From Calothrix parasitica NIES-267 (GTDB lineage: Bacteria; Cyanobacteriota; Cyanobacteriia; Cyanobacteriales; Nostocaceae): 64,000 nt of DNA. The notes beneath the pieces were generated by a model. That model was not told where the DNA came from and did not search any database. It saw only the letters and a list, made by a program, of their open reading frames with translations. Position numbers and translations under genes: made by a program. The stretch lies in the NCBI RefSeq assembly GCF_002368095.1, contig NZ_AP018227.1:5280959-5344958 (forward strand). The letters are read 5' to 3'. Positions 26,758-35,329 of the stretch are shown here, one piece after another. Within the stretch, counting starts at the first letter, position 1; the number at the start of each line of letters is the position of its first letter.

Positions 26758-28767
26758 TTATTTGTTACCCTCACTATCTAAAAACTTTTCTACAGCACTA
26801 CGATATTTCTTATAATCTTTACCATCTTGCCGAGTAAGATTAAAGACTGCTTTGATAATTTCGTGAATAGCATAACCTTTAGCGTGTAAATTTAATATTG
26901 AATTCTTGGACTGTTCATCAAGATTAACTTCAATACCAAAACCATTCTTTAAAAATGTTTTACTACCGATTTCACTATCAGAAAAATCTTCAATATCATT
27001 TGGTTCCCAAGCAGTAAAATTATCTTCTTGATTGATTGCTTCTTCTAATAGCTGCTCAAAGTATTCAGGCTCCTCGGCATCCCCAACATAAAGAGCTTGA
27101 AGTCGTACAAGTTTGGTAGAAGTTTTATACAGAAAGTCCCCATAACCCAACAAGTTAGCAGCCAAGGTATTATCATCACCCAAGATAATGCAGCTATCTT
27201 CTGGACGAGTAGTTGCGAATGCAGTTTTAGCAGGAAAATTACTTCTTATTAAAGGATTAATAACGTTTTTATCAGGTCGTTGGGTGTAAAGCATTATGTC
27301 AATACCCGCACCTCCAGCCTTAGCTAAAAGTTTCATCATGTCCAATTCAATAGAGTCGCAGTAATCTTTATCAGTTAGTAAGTCAAAACATTCGTCTGTA
27401 AAACTTGCTATCCGAGGCATAATCAATTCGGGGTAATGCTTGCGGTTAAATTCGGCTATCGTCTCACAACCAACTTTCTCAAACTCCCGATACCGCCGCG
27501 CTGACCTGGGCTGTACTAATAAACTAAATAATTCGGCGCTAGAAGCTGCATCTTTCGCTACGGGTGCAATTAGATGGGGTAACTTAGAAAATTTGCTAAA
27601 TGTTACTCGTTTAACATCCGATAAAGCCAGCTTGACTAACGACGGGGGATAACGACGTGCTAGATAAAGTATCGCTGCTTTTTCAAATTGTGATTTACCC
27701 CCACGGGTTCTTCCACCACCAAGGATATGAGTCACGTTTTCATCCGATAGCGGAATATCAACATATTTCCCATCAACACCAACACCACCAGGAATGACAA
27801 TATTGTGTATGTCTATAGGTAATGAAAAATCAGCATAATTTTTAAAATAAACAATTTCTCTATCCCTTCGAGGGACATCGATAGCAGCACCACCAGGAAC
27901 AACAGATACCATTGGTGGGGTGTCCATATTTAATTCCAACCCCAATTGCTGCACGAAGTCGTTACCAAAATCTTGAATTTTCTTAAATGAGACTCCTTTA
28001 CCCAATTTAATTTTGATGCGGTTAAATGTGGGACCGCATTCTGCATCAATATATTCTGCTGCTATCTTAAATTCAGCTAGGGTATCTACAATAAGCTTTC
28101 CAGATTCAGTTGTTGATATTTTTGGTTGTTCGATATCTGTTTTAGCAGATTCTAATGCGTTAATTGGCTCCAAACCTTGGGCTTTGGATATCATCACCGC
28201 TACGCGATCGCAATATTTTATGATTGTTTCATCTTGAGTTGAACGGGCAATATCAGTAAACCACTTAATTGGTTCCCCATCGCAAAGTGCATTGTAAAAG
28301 TGCTGTAAGATTATCTGATAAGCAACTTGTTTATTGTGTAAATTTTTAATAGCTTCGCATCTTTTAACTAATTCACTGATATCAAGATTAATTAGTTCAT
28401 TGTATACATTGTCTAATTCCCAGACGGAGGGGATGCGGTTAATAGTTATATACCGTAAGGCAAATTTCGCGAATTCAAATCGCTCTAAGTTACAGCTATT
28501 TGATAATTTATTTAAAATATCCTCATCGCTATAACCTTGATTAACTAGATGAAAAATATAACAAAACAATTGCGGTAAATCGTTGAATTTTAGTAAAGTG
28601 TGGTTGTTGCTAACATCTAAATTATTAACCATGTTGGTTACATCATCATGTAAAACTTTAGGCAAGCTTGAATCAACTACTTCTAAAATTTCATTTTTAC
28701 TTAATCCTTGATTAGAAGCATAAACACCTGCCTCATATATTGATTTTTGTTTATGTTCTGGCAGCAT
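26758..28767 (-). CDS. FtsK/HerA-type DNA translocase
   Basis: A 669-residue cytosolic protein. An N-terminal helical region of about 230 residues precedes a motor domain with the alpha/beta entry FKIAAEYIDAECGPTFNR (typical of FtsK/SpoIIIE just before the motor), Walker A GGGRTRGGKS (350-359) and a Walker B-like RIASFTDECFDLL (452-464), then TQRPDK. It ends with a helical segment like a small gamma-type domain. It moves or pulls DNA by ATP hydrolysis. Its start overlaps the stop of the intron-split gene by one base, and the small gene at 26756 follows. Placement in an operon with NlpC/P60 and membrane proteins suggests a transfer apparatus motor. Confidence 0.85.
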   Translation of the reverse strand: MLPEHKQKSIYEAGVYASNQGLSKNEILEVVDSSLPKVLHDDVTNMVNNLDVSNNHTLLKFNDLPQLFCYIFHLVNQGYSDEDILNKLSNSCNLERFEFAKFALRYITINRIPSVWELDNVYNELINLDISELVKRCEAIKNLHNKQVAYQIILQHFYNALCDGEPIKWFTDIARSTQDETIIKYCDRVAVMISKAQGLEPINALESAKTDIEQPKISTTESGKLIVDTLAEFKIAAEYIDAECGPTFNRIKIKLGKGVSFKKIQDFGNDFVQQLGLELNMDTPPMVSVVPGGAAIDVPRRDREIVYFKNYADFSLPIDIHNIVIPGGVGVDGKYVDIPLSDENVTHILGGGRTRGGKSQFEKAAILYLARRYPPSLVKLALSDVKRVTFSKFSKLPHLIAPVAKDAASSAELFSLLVQPRSARRYREFEKVGCETIAEFNRKHYPELIMPRIASFTDECFDLLTDKDYCDSIELDMMKLLAKAGGAGIDIMLYTQRPDKNVINPLIRSNFPAKTAFATTRPEDSCIILGDDNTLAANLLGYGDFLYKTSTKLVRLQALYVGDAEEPEYFEQLLEEAINQEDNFTAWEPNDIEDFSDSEIGSKTFLKNGFGIEVNLDEQSKNSILNLHAKGYAIHEIIKAVFNLTRQDGKDYKKYRSAVEKFLDSEGNK

Positions 28768-29306
28768 TAATTGATAACCTCTCGCTTCAGTAATACCTTA
28801 TTAATTGCCAATCGCCTGCGATTTTGGTCTATATCAATACATTTACGTTTCCATTGCCTTGAATATTTAGGATAGTTCAGAAGTCTATTGATATAATATT
28901 TTTCTCTAATACAAATATTAAATAATCCCCTTGCTTTCAAATTAAATGAATCAACTCTTGCTTTACGAATAGCGTTATCGGCAGATAATCCTTCACGAAC
29001 ATTAGCTGCATAAAATTTCGGAAAATTATCGCTAACTCTAGGTGCAGCTTGATTCCATAAATCAACAGAGTTAACGAAAGCTGTTTTGTGTTTGTTGATA
29101 TCAATATTTTGTCGTTGAAATAGATTAGTTAACCTTGGTAATCTTGATTTAATTCTCAGCAAGCAACCTCTATTAGCAGCATTTATATCGCCAGCTTTAC
29201 TTTTACCATAATCACTACAAAATCCTTGATTTAATACTCGTTTACCGCCTAGTTTTGATGGGTCGATATGACCGTAATATAGATAAGTAAACTCACCATT
29301 TTTCGC
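28767..29306 (-). CDS. Exon 2 of the intron-split YYGH-type protein
   Basis: This is the 3' part (179 codons) of a gene cut by the group II intron at 29307-31680. It begins at the splice site with AKNGEFTYLYYGHIDPS and runs in frame to TAA at 28767-28769. A TTG inside it (29162) could fake a start, but the frame is open to the splice site. The joined product has 242 residues and the sequence HAEGNC-AKNGEFTYLYYGH, a pattern recalling cyanobacterial proteins with a conserved HAEGT...YYGH.DP motif of unknown function. The last A of its stop overlaps the start of the FtsK-like gene. Confidence 0.8.
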   Translation of the reverse strand, partial: AKNGEFTYLYYGHIDPSKLGGKRVLNQGFCSDYGKSKAGDINAANRGCLLRIKSRLPRLTNLFQRQNIDINKHKTAFVNSVDLWNQAAPRVSDNFPKFYAANVREGLSADNAIRKARVDSFNLKARGLFNICIREKYYINRLLNYPKYSRQWKRKCIDIDQNRRRLAINKVLLKREVIN

Positions 29307-29325
29307 GTTAAACTAAGCACAAATG

Positions 29326-31098
29326 TCACCATTTGAACTCGTCTTCAAAACCGGACATGAAAGATTTCCCTTCATCCGGCTCCTCAGTGTAAAGACCCTT
29401 GACACGGGTACTATGTACAGAATCGTGGCAATGACGATGTAACAGTTCGAGGTTTTTGTATGTATCCTTACCTCCTTGATGTTTAGGAATGACGTGATGT
29501 ATTTCCATTACGTCTCCTTCACGAAAAGTAAGATTACAGTAAGCACACCTTCCACTTTGTCTGCTCCATAGTTTTGATTTGGAGTTAGACATTAAAGGGT
29601 GTTTCTTCATCCTTTGGTTCCAGTAGATAAGCCTTCCATCAAAAGGGCTACTCATATCTTTTATTTTGATATGACGCTTTATTTTAGTATCTTGATGGTC
29701 TGCTAATCTCAAGCCATCTAAAGTCTGAAATGTCCAATTGTTACCTTTGTAGGTTCCCCAGTACTTGTCGCAAACCCACTTCTTGCCCTTAGACGAGTGT
29801 CTGCGGTTTGCCCAAGCTTGTAACCTAAACCATAATAAATTATCCAGTTTTTCAAAAGTCTTCCGACTGCAAACACTTCTGAAATAATTACTCCATCCTT
29901 TAATTTTTGGATTGAGTGCTTTTATTAAATCAGCTTGCTTTGCGTTTTGAAGCTTCTGAATTGTTTCGGATAAGTTTTGGTAATGCTTTTGAACTGCTTT
30001 TGAAGACGGTTTGATGATTGTTTGAAATCCAATTTTTGAGGAGTGTTTTCCGACAGAGTGTTGTCTAATGTTAAAACCTAAAAAGTCAAATCCTGGTTTA
30101 TAACCATTATGACAATTTAATGAGTGAACAACTCTGGTCTTCTCAGGTTTTAATTTTAACCTAATTTGATTTAACCATTTTTCCAGGTGAGTTTGGCATT
30201 TTTCAAGAATTTCCAAGTCTTCAACCATAAGTACGAAGTCGTCAGCATATCGTATAAGAATAGGCTTAGATATTCTTCCTTTTTCTTTCCCAATTACTGA
30301 GGCTTTGATGTACTTAGCTTTATCACTTGGATATAGTTCTTTTATCGTTTCTTCCATGCCATGTAATGCAATATTAGCAAGAAGTGGCGATAAAGGACTG
30401 CCTTGAGGTACGCCTTCTCCACTGGTTTGTATACTACTATTGTCTAACACACCCGAAGATAACCATGATTTGATTGTTCTCCTCATGGTGGGATATGTAT
30501 TTATCTTTTTAAGTAGTGTTGTATGGTTGATTTTATCAAAGCATTTGGATATATCGGCATCCAAAATATATTTTGGTTTACCTCTAAGTCCTGTAAAAAT
30601 TGCTTCGATAGCATCATGAGTTGACCTCGCAGGTCGAAAACCATAAGAGTTTGCCTCAAATTTGGTTTCCCATTCTGGTTCTAGAGCTAGTTTAACGAGA
30701 GCCTGAGCTGCTCTATCATACATTGTGGGTATGCCTAGCAATCTCTTCTCCTTTTTGTCAGCTTTTGGTATCAAAACTCTTCTAACTGGTTTACCTTCGC
30801 GAATGATTTTTAGTTCAATCGCTAGTTTTATCCTTTGTTTGAAGTTTAGACATTTGATGCCATCGAATCCTGCTGTTTTCTTGCCTCTATTTAATTGAGA
30901 GACTTGTCTTACAGCAATTATTCTGGCTGACCAGGATTTCATTAACATCTTCTGGAGTTTACGAACTGTTTTTACGTCCCCACGTTGTGAAGCTTGATAG
31001 ATTCGCTTTTGTAACTTAAACACTGCTTTTTCAACTTGTTTCCAGTTGATAGTGTTCCATTCCACCATCAGATTATTCTGTGTTTTGGATGTATTCAT
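29326..31098 (-). CDS. ltrA: Group II intron reverse transcriptase/maturase/HNH
   Basis: A 590-residue intron-encoded protein. An N-terminal RT0/RT1 region is followed by SYGFRPARSTHDA (151-163), DADISKCFDKI and GVPQGSPLSPLLAN (the RT4 block), then the active site YADDF (284-288). The maturase X region follows, and a C-terminal HNH nuclease with CAYC (518-521), EIHHVIP (532-538) and HRHCH (554-558). It helps splicing and inserts the intron by target-primed reverse transcription. The last ~20 codons lie over domains V and VI of the ribozyme, so the stop codon is only about 20 bases from the intron end. Confidence 0.95.
   Translation of the reverse strand: MNTSKTQNNLMVEWNTINWKQVEKAVFKLQKRIYQASQRGDVKTVRKLQKMLMKSWSARIIAVRQVSQLNRGKKTAGFDGIKCLNFKQRIKLAIELKIIREGKPVRRVLIPKADKKEKRLLGIPTMYDRAAQALVKLALEPEWETKFEANSYGFRPARSTHDAIEAIFTGLRGKPKYILDADISKCFDKINHTTLLKKINTYPTMRRTIKSWLSSGVLDNSSIQTSGEGVPQGSPLSPLLANIALHGMEETIKELYPSDKAKYIKASVIGKEKGRISKPILIRYADDFVLMVEDLEILEKCQTHLEKWLNQIRLKLKPEKTRVVHSLNCHNGYKPGFDFLGFNIRQHSVGKHSSKIGFQTIIKPSSKAVQKHYQNLSETIQKLQNAKQADLIKALNPKIKGWSNYFRSVCSRKTFEKLDNLLWFRLQAWANRRHSSKGKKWVCDKYWGTYKGNNWTFQTLDGLRLADHQDTKIKRHIKIKDMSSPFDGRLIYWNQRMKKHPLMSNSKSKLWSRQSGRCAYCNLTFREGDVMEIHHVIPKHQGGKDTYKNLELLHRHCHDSVHSTRVKGLYTEEPDEGKSFMSGFEDEFKW
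29346..29382 (-). ncRNA. Group II intron domain V
   Basis: On the minus strand this reads GAGCCGGATGAAGGGAAATC, then TTTCATGTCCGGTTTTG, a standard domain V hairpin with a 5' GAGCCGGA arm paired to TCCGGTTTT and a GGGAAATC-type loop end. It is the catalytic core of the ribozyme. It lies inside the coding frame of the RT protein. A short CAAATG-GTGA-CATTTG hairpin follows, probably domain VI. Confidence 0.85.
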
Positions 31099-31680
31099 TA
31101 CTACTCACAACTCCATCTTTCTTTACACCGTAAGTCCGTCAGCATATCCTACCCATTACGGTAGGCGTTTGCTTCTGACTTAATCCTGCCTCTACAAAGC
31201 GTCCGGCTGGTTGCCTACTCACCCCGGAAGACCTGTGTGAGAGCTTTATAGAGGTTTCCCCGTTCCTGATTACCATTGTTTGAACCTTTAGAGCGAGTCA
31301 ATCCCCCGGAGAGATATGGTGGGAATCGAATCTTGTAACTGCACCAAGATTCCATCTCTCATGGCTTTTTAGCGCTTGTAGTGTTTCAGCCTTATTACAC
31401 TACGTCGAGGTCACGGAGGTTTTAGACTCTTCCTGTTCGTACCCATAGGTTCGTGCCTACTATTACACCGATTTAGGCTACCAGTGTTTTCGCTTTCGAC
31501 CCCGCTTTACTTTTTAGTTTTACCGTTCTAAAAAGTAGGGGTAGGGCTTTCATTCGGATTCCTCGAAGGTTGGACTTTCACCAACATGGATAATCAAGTT
31601 CTCTATCTTATATTAGAATAAGATATGGGCTAATCCTCCTAAACCCTTACTGGGCTTAGTTTATAGCCAACGGGTCGCAC

Positions 31681-31869
31681 ACAATTTCCCTCTGCGTGGC
31701 AGATAGCAATATTACCAGGACTATTAATATTAGAAAACAATTCATTGACTTCATTCTTATTCCTATGAATTGGAATCACTAAACTAAAACTTTCAGGTAC
31801 TGAAACTCCAAATAATGGTGTAATTAGCATTAGTAAAGAAAAAGTCGTAATCTGCCAAGGACGAATCAT
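31681..31869 (-). CDS. Exon 1 of the intron-split YYGH-type protein
   Basis: 63 codons from the ATG at 31869, whose A is shared with the stop of the preceding gene (TGATG). The product has a hydrophobic N-terminus (ITTFSLLMLITPLFGV), a likely signal anchor or signal peptide, then reaches HAEGNC at the splice site. Read through into the intron it would gain only 13 residues before a stop. Joined to exon 2 it gives a 242-residue exported or membrane-anchored protein. Confidence 0.8.
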
Positions 31870-32204
31870 CAATTGCACTCCGGTTGCTTTTTAACCCAAT
31901 CATGAATTTTTTGCAGCGAATGTTTTATATATGGCTCTTTCGATGGGTTGTAATTCCCAAAATAAAACTTATAAAACCGTTCCAAACTAGTAGATTTATC
32001 ATCAACAACATAACCACAAGCAATCGAGGCATACTTCACCAGTCGCTTATCGCTCCATCCCATTTCTTCCATTGCGCTCAATTCAACCTTAGTAAATCCA
32101 GCTTCCTTACGGATACGATTACCGATACCTAAAGCAATGGCAGGTAGTGGGAATATAAAAATGCTAATCAATAATATAGTCAAAATATTATTTCTGATAA
32201 GCAT
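31869..32204 (-). CDS. Small exported protein
   Basis: 111 residues with a clear signal peptide (ILTILLISIFIFPLPAIALG). A mature part of about 85 residues, with two Cys, has no recognised domain. Its start overlaps the end of the NlpC/P60 gene by 17 bp and its stop overlaps the next start by one base. It therefore belongs to the same tightly coupled operon, and probably to the envelope part of the apparatus. Confidence 0.65.
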   Translation of the reverse strand: MLIRNNILTILLISIFIFPLPAIALGIGNRIRKEAGFTKVELSAMEEMGWSDKRLVKYASIACGYVVDDKSTSLERFYKFYFGNYNPSKEPYIKHSLQKIHDWVKKQPECN

Positions 32205-32817
32205 AAGGACGAACTCCGATTATTTGTGAATTAGAGAATGAAGATAGGCTGCGTATTCTGACAGGAGCGCTCATGGTACTTCTATCGACTATCTTTCCCT
32301 TACCGACATAAATCCCAACGTGAGTAATTGCACCTCTCCTAAAATTGCCATAAGTGTTTGTAAAACCGATTAAATCTCCCTTTTGGAATTGCTTTGGGTT
32401 GGTAAGAATAATTCCAATGTCGCTACCAAAAAAAGAACGTGCCATCAACGAACCGTTATGATATTGCTTACCAGCATCCCAGGGCTTGCTAGTTATTCCC
32501 ACGCGAACATTTGATTGACGCAATACGAAGCGAACAAAATCGGCACAACGCTCTTTCTCATGAGGTTTATAGGATTTCCCAACCCATGCGATCGCTCTAT
32601 TTGCAACTCTATCTCCAACACTGTTATTTAGGGTGTTAGTTTGACGAAATTGCTCCACTAAAAGTTGATTATCAAACCACATAGATATCGGTTTAATAGA
32701 AATACAGCTAGCTAAAATTAATGTCAAAAAAGCATACTTCCAATTGGGAGAAATTGGTTTTATTTGAACTGCGTCGTTTTTATTAGTGCCAATACTTAAG
32801 TCAATGAGGAGTCGCAT
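32188..32817 (-). CDS. NlpC/P60-type peptidoglycan hydrolase
   Basis: 209 residues from the ATG at 32817; an in-frame TTG 12 bp upstream is less likely. One membrane span (about 28-46) anchors a C-terminal NlpC/P60-like domain. The catalytic Cys91 is in ERCADFVRF and the catalytic His166 in ITHVGIYVG, with KGDLIGF between them, as in the family. Such enzymes cut peptide bonds in peptidoglycan. In conjugation and phage systems they open the wall for the machinery, which fits the neighbours. It overlaps genes on both sides. Confidence 0.82.
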   Translation of the reverse strand: MRLLIDLSIGTNKNDAVQIKPISPNWKYAFLTLILASCISIKPISMWFDNQLLVEQFRQTNTLNNSVGDRVANRAIAWVGKSYKPHEKERCADFVRFVLRQSNVRVGITSKPWDAGKQYHNGSLMARSFFGSDIGIILTNPKQFQKGDLIGFTNTYGNFRRGAITHVGIYVGKGKIVDRSTMSAPVRIRSLSSFSNSQIIGVRPYAYQK

Positions 32818-33076
32818 TTTGGCAACCAAATTTTGCTTGAAGAACTTCCTCTAAATCATTATCTGGAGGAGGACAAGTAGAAGTCTTACGAGGGGATTTA
32901 TCAGCAGTGTTTTTATTGAATTTTAGGGAAGGCAACCTGATATCAGTAATGGATAGTTCGGTTAAATCGGGTTGCCAAAACTTGAGATATCCAGGTTGAG
33001 CTATATCTGCAATGAACAAACATAGCATCAACCAAAAAGTAATACGGACAAACACTTTAATCAACCAAATCGACAA
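32801..33076 (-). CDS. Small single-span membrane protein
   Basis: Up to 91 residues from a TTG at 33076, or 84 from a GTG at 33055 that directly follows the stop of the upstream gene; the second is attractive because of its spacing. One N-terminal membrane span (VRITFWLMLCLFIADIA), a short Pro/Asp-rich part and two Cys near the end. No family recognised. It overlaps the NlpC/P60 gene by 17 bp. Confidence 0.55.
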   Translation of the reverse strand: MSIWLIKVFVRITFWLMLCLFIADIAQPGYLKFWQPDLTELSITDIRLPSLKFNKNTADKSPRKTSTCPPPDNDLEEVLQAKFGCQNATPH

Positions 33077-33536
33077 CTGGAGTTAGATTAGGCAGATTTT
33101 CCGGTGTTAATTTTATTTCCTGCTTCTGCACGTAACCAGGACCGGAGTAATTACCGTTGAGTAAAAAATTGATTCCACCGATTCCCAGCCATAACATTAC
33201 AATCGCAATACCTACAGGAGATGAAATCGCATCTTTCAACCAATAAAATATGTACCAAAAGTAGCGGAGATTGTTATGAGGATGGAATCTGTGCGCTCTC
33301 CAATAATCGGTTACTGGTACATATATTTCTGGTACTCGTGATGTCGGTTTTGCTGGGGAATTTGTATGATTTGCGCTAACTGGTTGTGCTTGTACCGAAG
33401 TCGGCTCAACATTAATGGTCGTTGGTTGCTGATATTGTTGTTGAGCGTTCTGTAACATTTGTGCTAATTGTTGTTTTGTTGCTAGTTGACCAGGTTGGCT
33501 ATAGTCAACATTAAAATTACGTCTGTTATTTCCCAT
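33057..33536 (-). CDS. Membrane protein with Gln-rich N-terminus
   Basis: 159 residues with a clear ATG. The first 70 residues are Gln/Asn/Pro-rich and probably disordered in the cytoplasm. A Tyr/Trp/His-rich amphipathic region (VTDYWRAHRFHPHNNLRYFWY) leads to one membrane span (about 112-128), with a short outer tail. No family recognised. Its gene sits 11 bp downstream of the previous operon member. Confidence 0.6.
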   Translation of the reverse strand: MGNNRRNFNVDYSQPGQLATKQQLAQMLQNAQQQYQQPTTINVEPTSVQAQPVSANHTNSPAKPTSRVPEIYVPVTDYWRAHRFHPHNNLRYFWYIFYWLKDAISSPVGIAIVMLWLGIGGINFLLNGNYSGPGYVQKQEIKLTPENLPNLTPVVDLVD

Positions 33537-33547
33537 GATTTAATTCC

Positions 33548-34018
33548 TCAATCTGACCAAATATCATCTTCTAACGCATTCTTGAATTGTTCGGGGGTTA
33601 TCGGCACGCTACCATCGGCAGTAGGACGACGAAATGGAACTAAGTTTTGGTATTCGGGCTTAACATCCTCCAATTGCTGTGATTGGATTGCACCTTCATC
33701 TAAAAATTGGGGCATTTGGATATCAGTGTCGGGTATCGGTGGAGTAACTGGTGCAATTGAAGCTTCACTTGAATCAATACCAAGGTCGATATTGGAGTTA
33801 TATTCCCAAATAGCCCAGGCAATTAAACTGATGCTTGCTGCAAAAAATACTCCACCAGACAACCAATGTAACTTCGTTCCTGGAGGTTTCATCTGAGCTA
33901 CGGTAGGACGCGATGAATTACCTAAAGTAGTCTTCACCGGAATCTGCCGCACTGCTCCCAATACGTTAAATAGTGAGAGTAAAAAGCATATACCCGCGCC
34001 AATGAATTTGACATACAC
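33548..34018 (-). CDS. Two-span membrane protein
   Basis: 156 residues starting with GTG at 34018, ten bases after an AAGGAG site. A span at the very N-terminus (FIGAGICFLLSLFNVLGAV) and a second near 55-70 are followed by a Pro-rich acidic soluble tail ending FKNALEDDIWSD. No family recognised. Only 5 bp separate it from the upstream gene. Confidence 0.6.
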   Translation of the reverse strand: MYVKFIGAGICFLLSLFNVLGAVRQIPVKTTLGNSSRPTVAQMKPPGTKLHWLSGGVFFAASISLIAWAIWEYNSNIDLGIDSSEASIAPVTPPIPDTDIQMPQFLDEGAIQSQQLEDVKPEYQNLVPFRRPTADGSVPITPEQFKNALEDDIWSD

Positions 34019-34023
34019 ATCTA

Positions 34024-34854
34024 TTAGTCTCCTTTGTTTGGTTTAGATTTCTTTAATTGCTGCAACTTCAGTCTTCTTTTTCGCAATGATTCGGCGATGC
34101 GCTCACGTATTTTCGGTACTTCAGATAATTGACGCACGGGGTCTTTATAACCCTGAACTCGTAGATAATTAGCTTGGGATAGAGCATACGGTTCTTGCAC
34201 CGTCTGGATTTGTGTCACCATTTGGTTAAAATCAACAATCGGACGATTTTGCAAATTCTCGGCATAGTCTATAGCCTCCAACTTTCCTAAAAGCAATACC
34301 GCAGCACCCCCAGTGCCTAATCGCTGCTTAACTTTTGTGCCGTCAGTTTTGGTATAGCTATAAGTAAAGCTGTCATTGCCAGAAGCGACTTCGACTAAAG
34401 CGTCCATAGTATCTTGCTTGGCGATCGCCAACACTGCCATGTGGTGCAGTCTAAAAAAAGCTGAGTTTTCGTTGCTTTGTTGTTTATTGATATCTTGTAA
34501 AATCTCACCCGACCATTTTGCTGCACCAAGTTGTCTCCAACCAGTAAGTATTCCACTACCATCAACTCCATAGTTTTGCAGTTCGTTGGGGTTGAAATCG
34601 GTACGGGTAAGCTTTTCGATGTATGCGCGTCTACGGGATTGGGTCATTTCAAGAGCGCGATTAACCTTACTAACGCTTGGAGAAACTTCACTACGTCTAC
34701 CCACCACGATGGCAGCTGCTGACAATACCGAGCCTAAACCAACCGTGGCGCAACATACCCATAAAACTAAATCGACTTTTTTGAGATGACGCTTCGCTAC
34801 CACGCGAGGATTATGACTCGTACCTTTTTTATCTTGTTTTGGAAGTAGTTGCAT
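34024..34854 (-). CDS. Single-span membrane protein with basic ends
   Basis: 276 residues with a GAGGAA site. A basic N-terminus, one membrane span (about 28-52, LVLWVCCATVGLGSVLSAAAIVV), then about 200 outer residues rich in Gln and Leu, ending in a strongly basic coiled segment (RKRRLKLQQLKKSKPNKGD). It contains YSYTKTDGTKVKQRLGTGG. No known family. Being the largest of the anchored proteins in this operon, it could be a scaffold. Confidence 0.6.
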   Translation of the reverse strand: MQLLPKQDKKGTSHNPRVVAKRHLKKVDLVLWVCCATVGLGSVLSAAAIVVGRRSEVSPSVSKVNRALEMTQSRRRAYIEKLTRTDFNPNELQNYGVDGSGILTGWRQLGAAKWSGEILQDINKQQSNENSAFFRLHHMAVLAIAKQDTMDALVEVASGNDSFTYSYTKTDGTKVKQRLGTGGAAVLLLGKLEAIDYAENLQNRPIVDFNQMVTQIQTVQEPYALSQANYLRVQGYKDPVRQLSEVPKIRERIAESLRKRRLKLQQLKKSKPNKGD

Positions 34855-34860
34855 TTCCTC

Positions 34861-35088
34861 TTACCTATTATCGATAACTAAATAGAGAGGTTCCCTTGAA
34901 TAACTTGCAAAAGTTGAACGCAATATACATACCCACGCTCCTCCAACAACTGCACCCGTGAGCAATAGCAAAGGATTTATTGCAAGAGCAGCACCGACTC
35001 CCATCATGTGACCTATAAATCCACTAATGGAACAACCCGTCAAAATCCCACCACCGATATTAATTAAGAAATCTTTAATCGCTCTCAT
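34861..35088 (-). CDS. Small glycine-zipper membrane protein
   Basis: 75 residues with two hydrophobic Gly-rich spans (GGGILTGCSISGFIGHMMGVG and LLLLTGAVVGGAWVCIL, the first given only in part). The ATG overlaps the upstream gene by 14 bp. The size and glycine zipper recall pore or pilin-like subunits, but no family is recognised. Confidence 0.55.
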   Translation of the reverse strand: MRAIKDFLINIGGGILTGCSISGFIGHMMGVGAALAINPLLLLTGAVVGGAWVCILRSTFASYSREPLYLVIDNR

Positions 35089-35329
35089 GAATACTAAACT
35101 CCCTGGTTATCTTTAAAATCAAAGTAAGTGCAACGGTAATTCCAATAAATCCGCCAAATAAAGAACCAATAATCACCTTCGGTATTTTTATTGATGGTGG
35201 GGGAGATAGAACTAATCCCGCTACCATCCCGGAAAAGCTACCTAAAAATACAATTCCTACTCCTTGCATCGCTGCAATCCTAAGTTGTCTGGACTGCTCG
35301 CCAACATAAGATTCTATTGACGGCATCAT
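35075..35329 (-). CDS. Small two-span membrane protein
   Basis: 84 residues from the ATG at 35329, which overlaps the upstream stop in the classic ATGA fashion; an in-frame TTG at 35425 would bury 100 bp in the upstream gene and is not used. An amphipathic N-terminus (MMPSIESYVGEQSRQL) is followed by two Gly-rich spans. No family recognised. Confidence 0.6.
   Translation of the reverse strand: MMPSIESYVGEQSRQLRIAAMQGVGIVFLGSFSGMVAGLVLSPPPSIKIPKVIIGSLFGGFIGITVALTLILKITREFSIHESD

Larger units (their letters stand above)
29307..31680 (-). mobile_element. Group II intron with RT-HNH ORF
   Basis: The intron runs 2374 bp on the minus strand. It opens with GTGCGACCCG (complement of 31671-31680), the standard GUGYG start, and ends ...GCTTAGTTTAAC at 29307, an AY end. 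Domain I-IV sequence with the usual GGTGAAAGTCC block lies between 31098 and 31680. The RT ORF follows, and domain V is at 29346-29382. Removing exactly this segment joins TGT to GCG and restores a continuous reading frame, which strongly supports both boundaries. The RT has its catalytic motifs and the RNA domains look intact, so the intron is probably active. Confidence 0.92.

Noticed and set aside
29163..29312. Possible separate gene start (TTG at 29162) for the 131-codon frame.
   Set aside because: The frame continues upstream without a stop to the intron 3' splice site and matches exon 1 in phase, so it is an exon, not a gene start.
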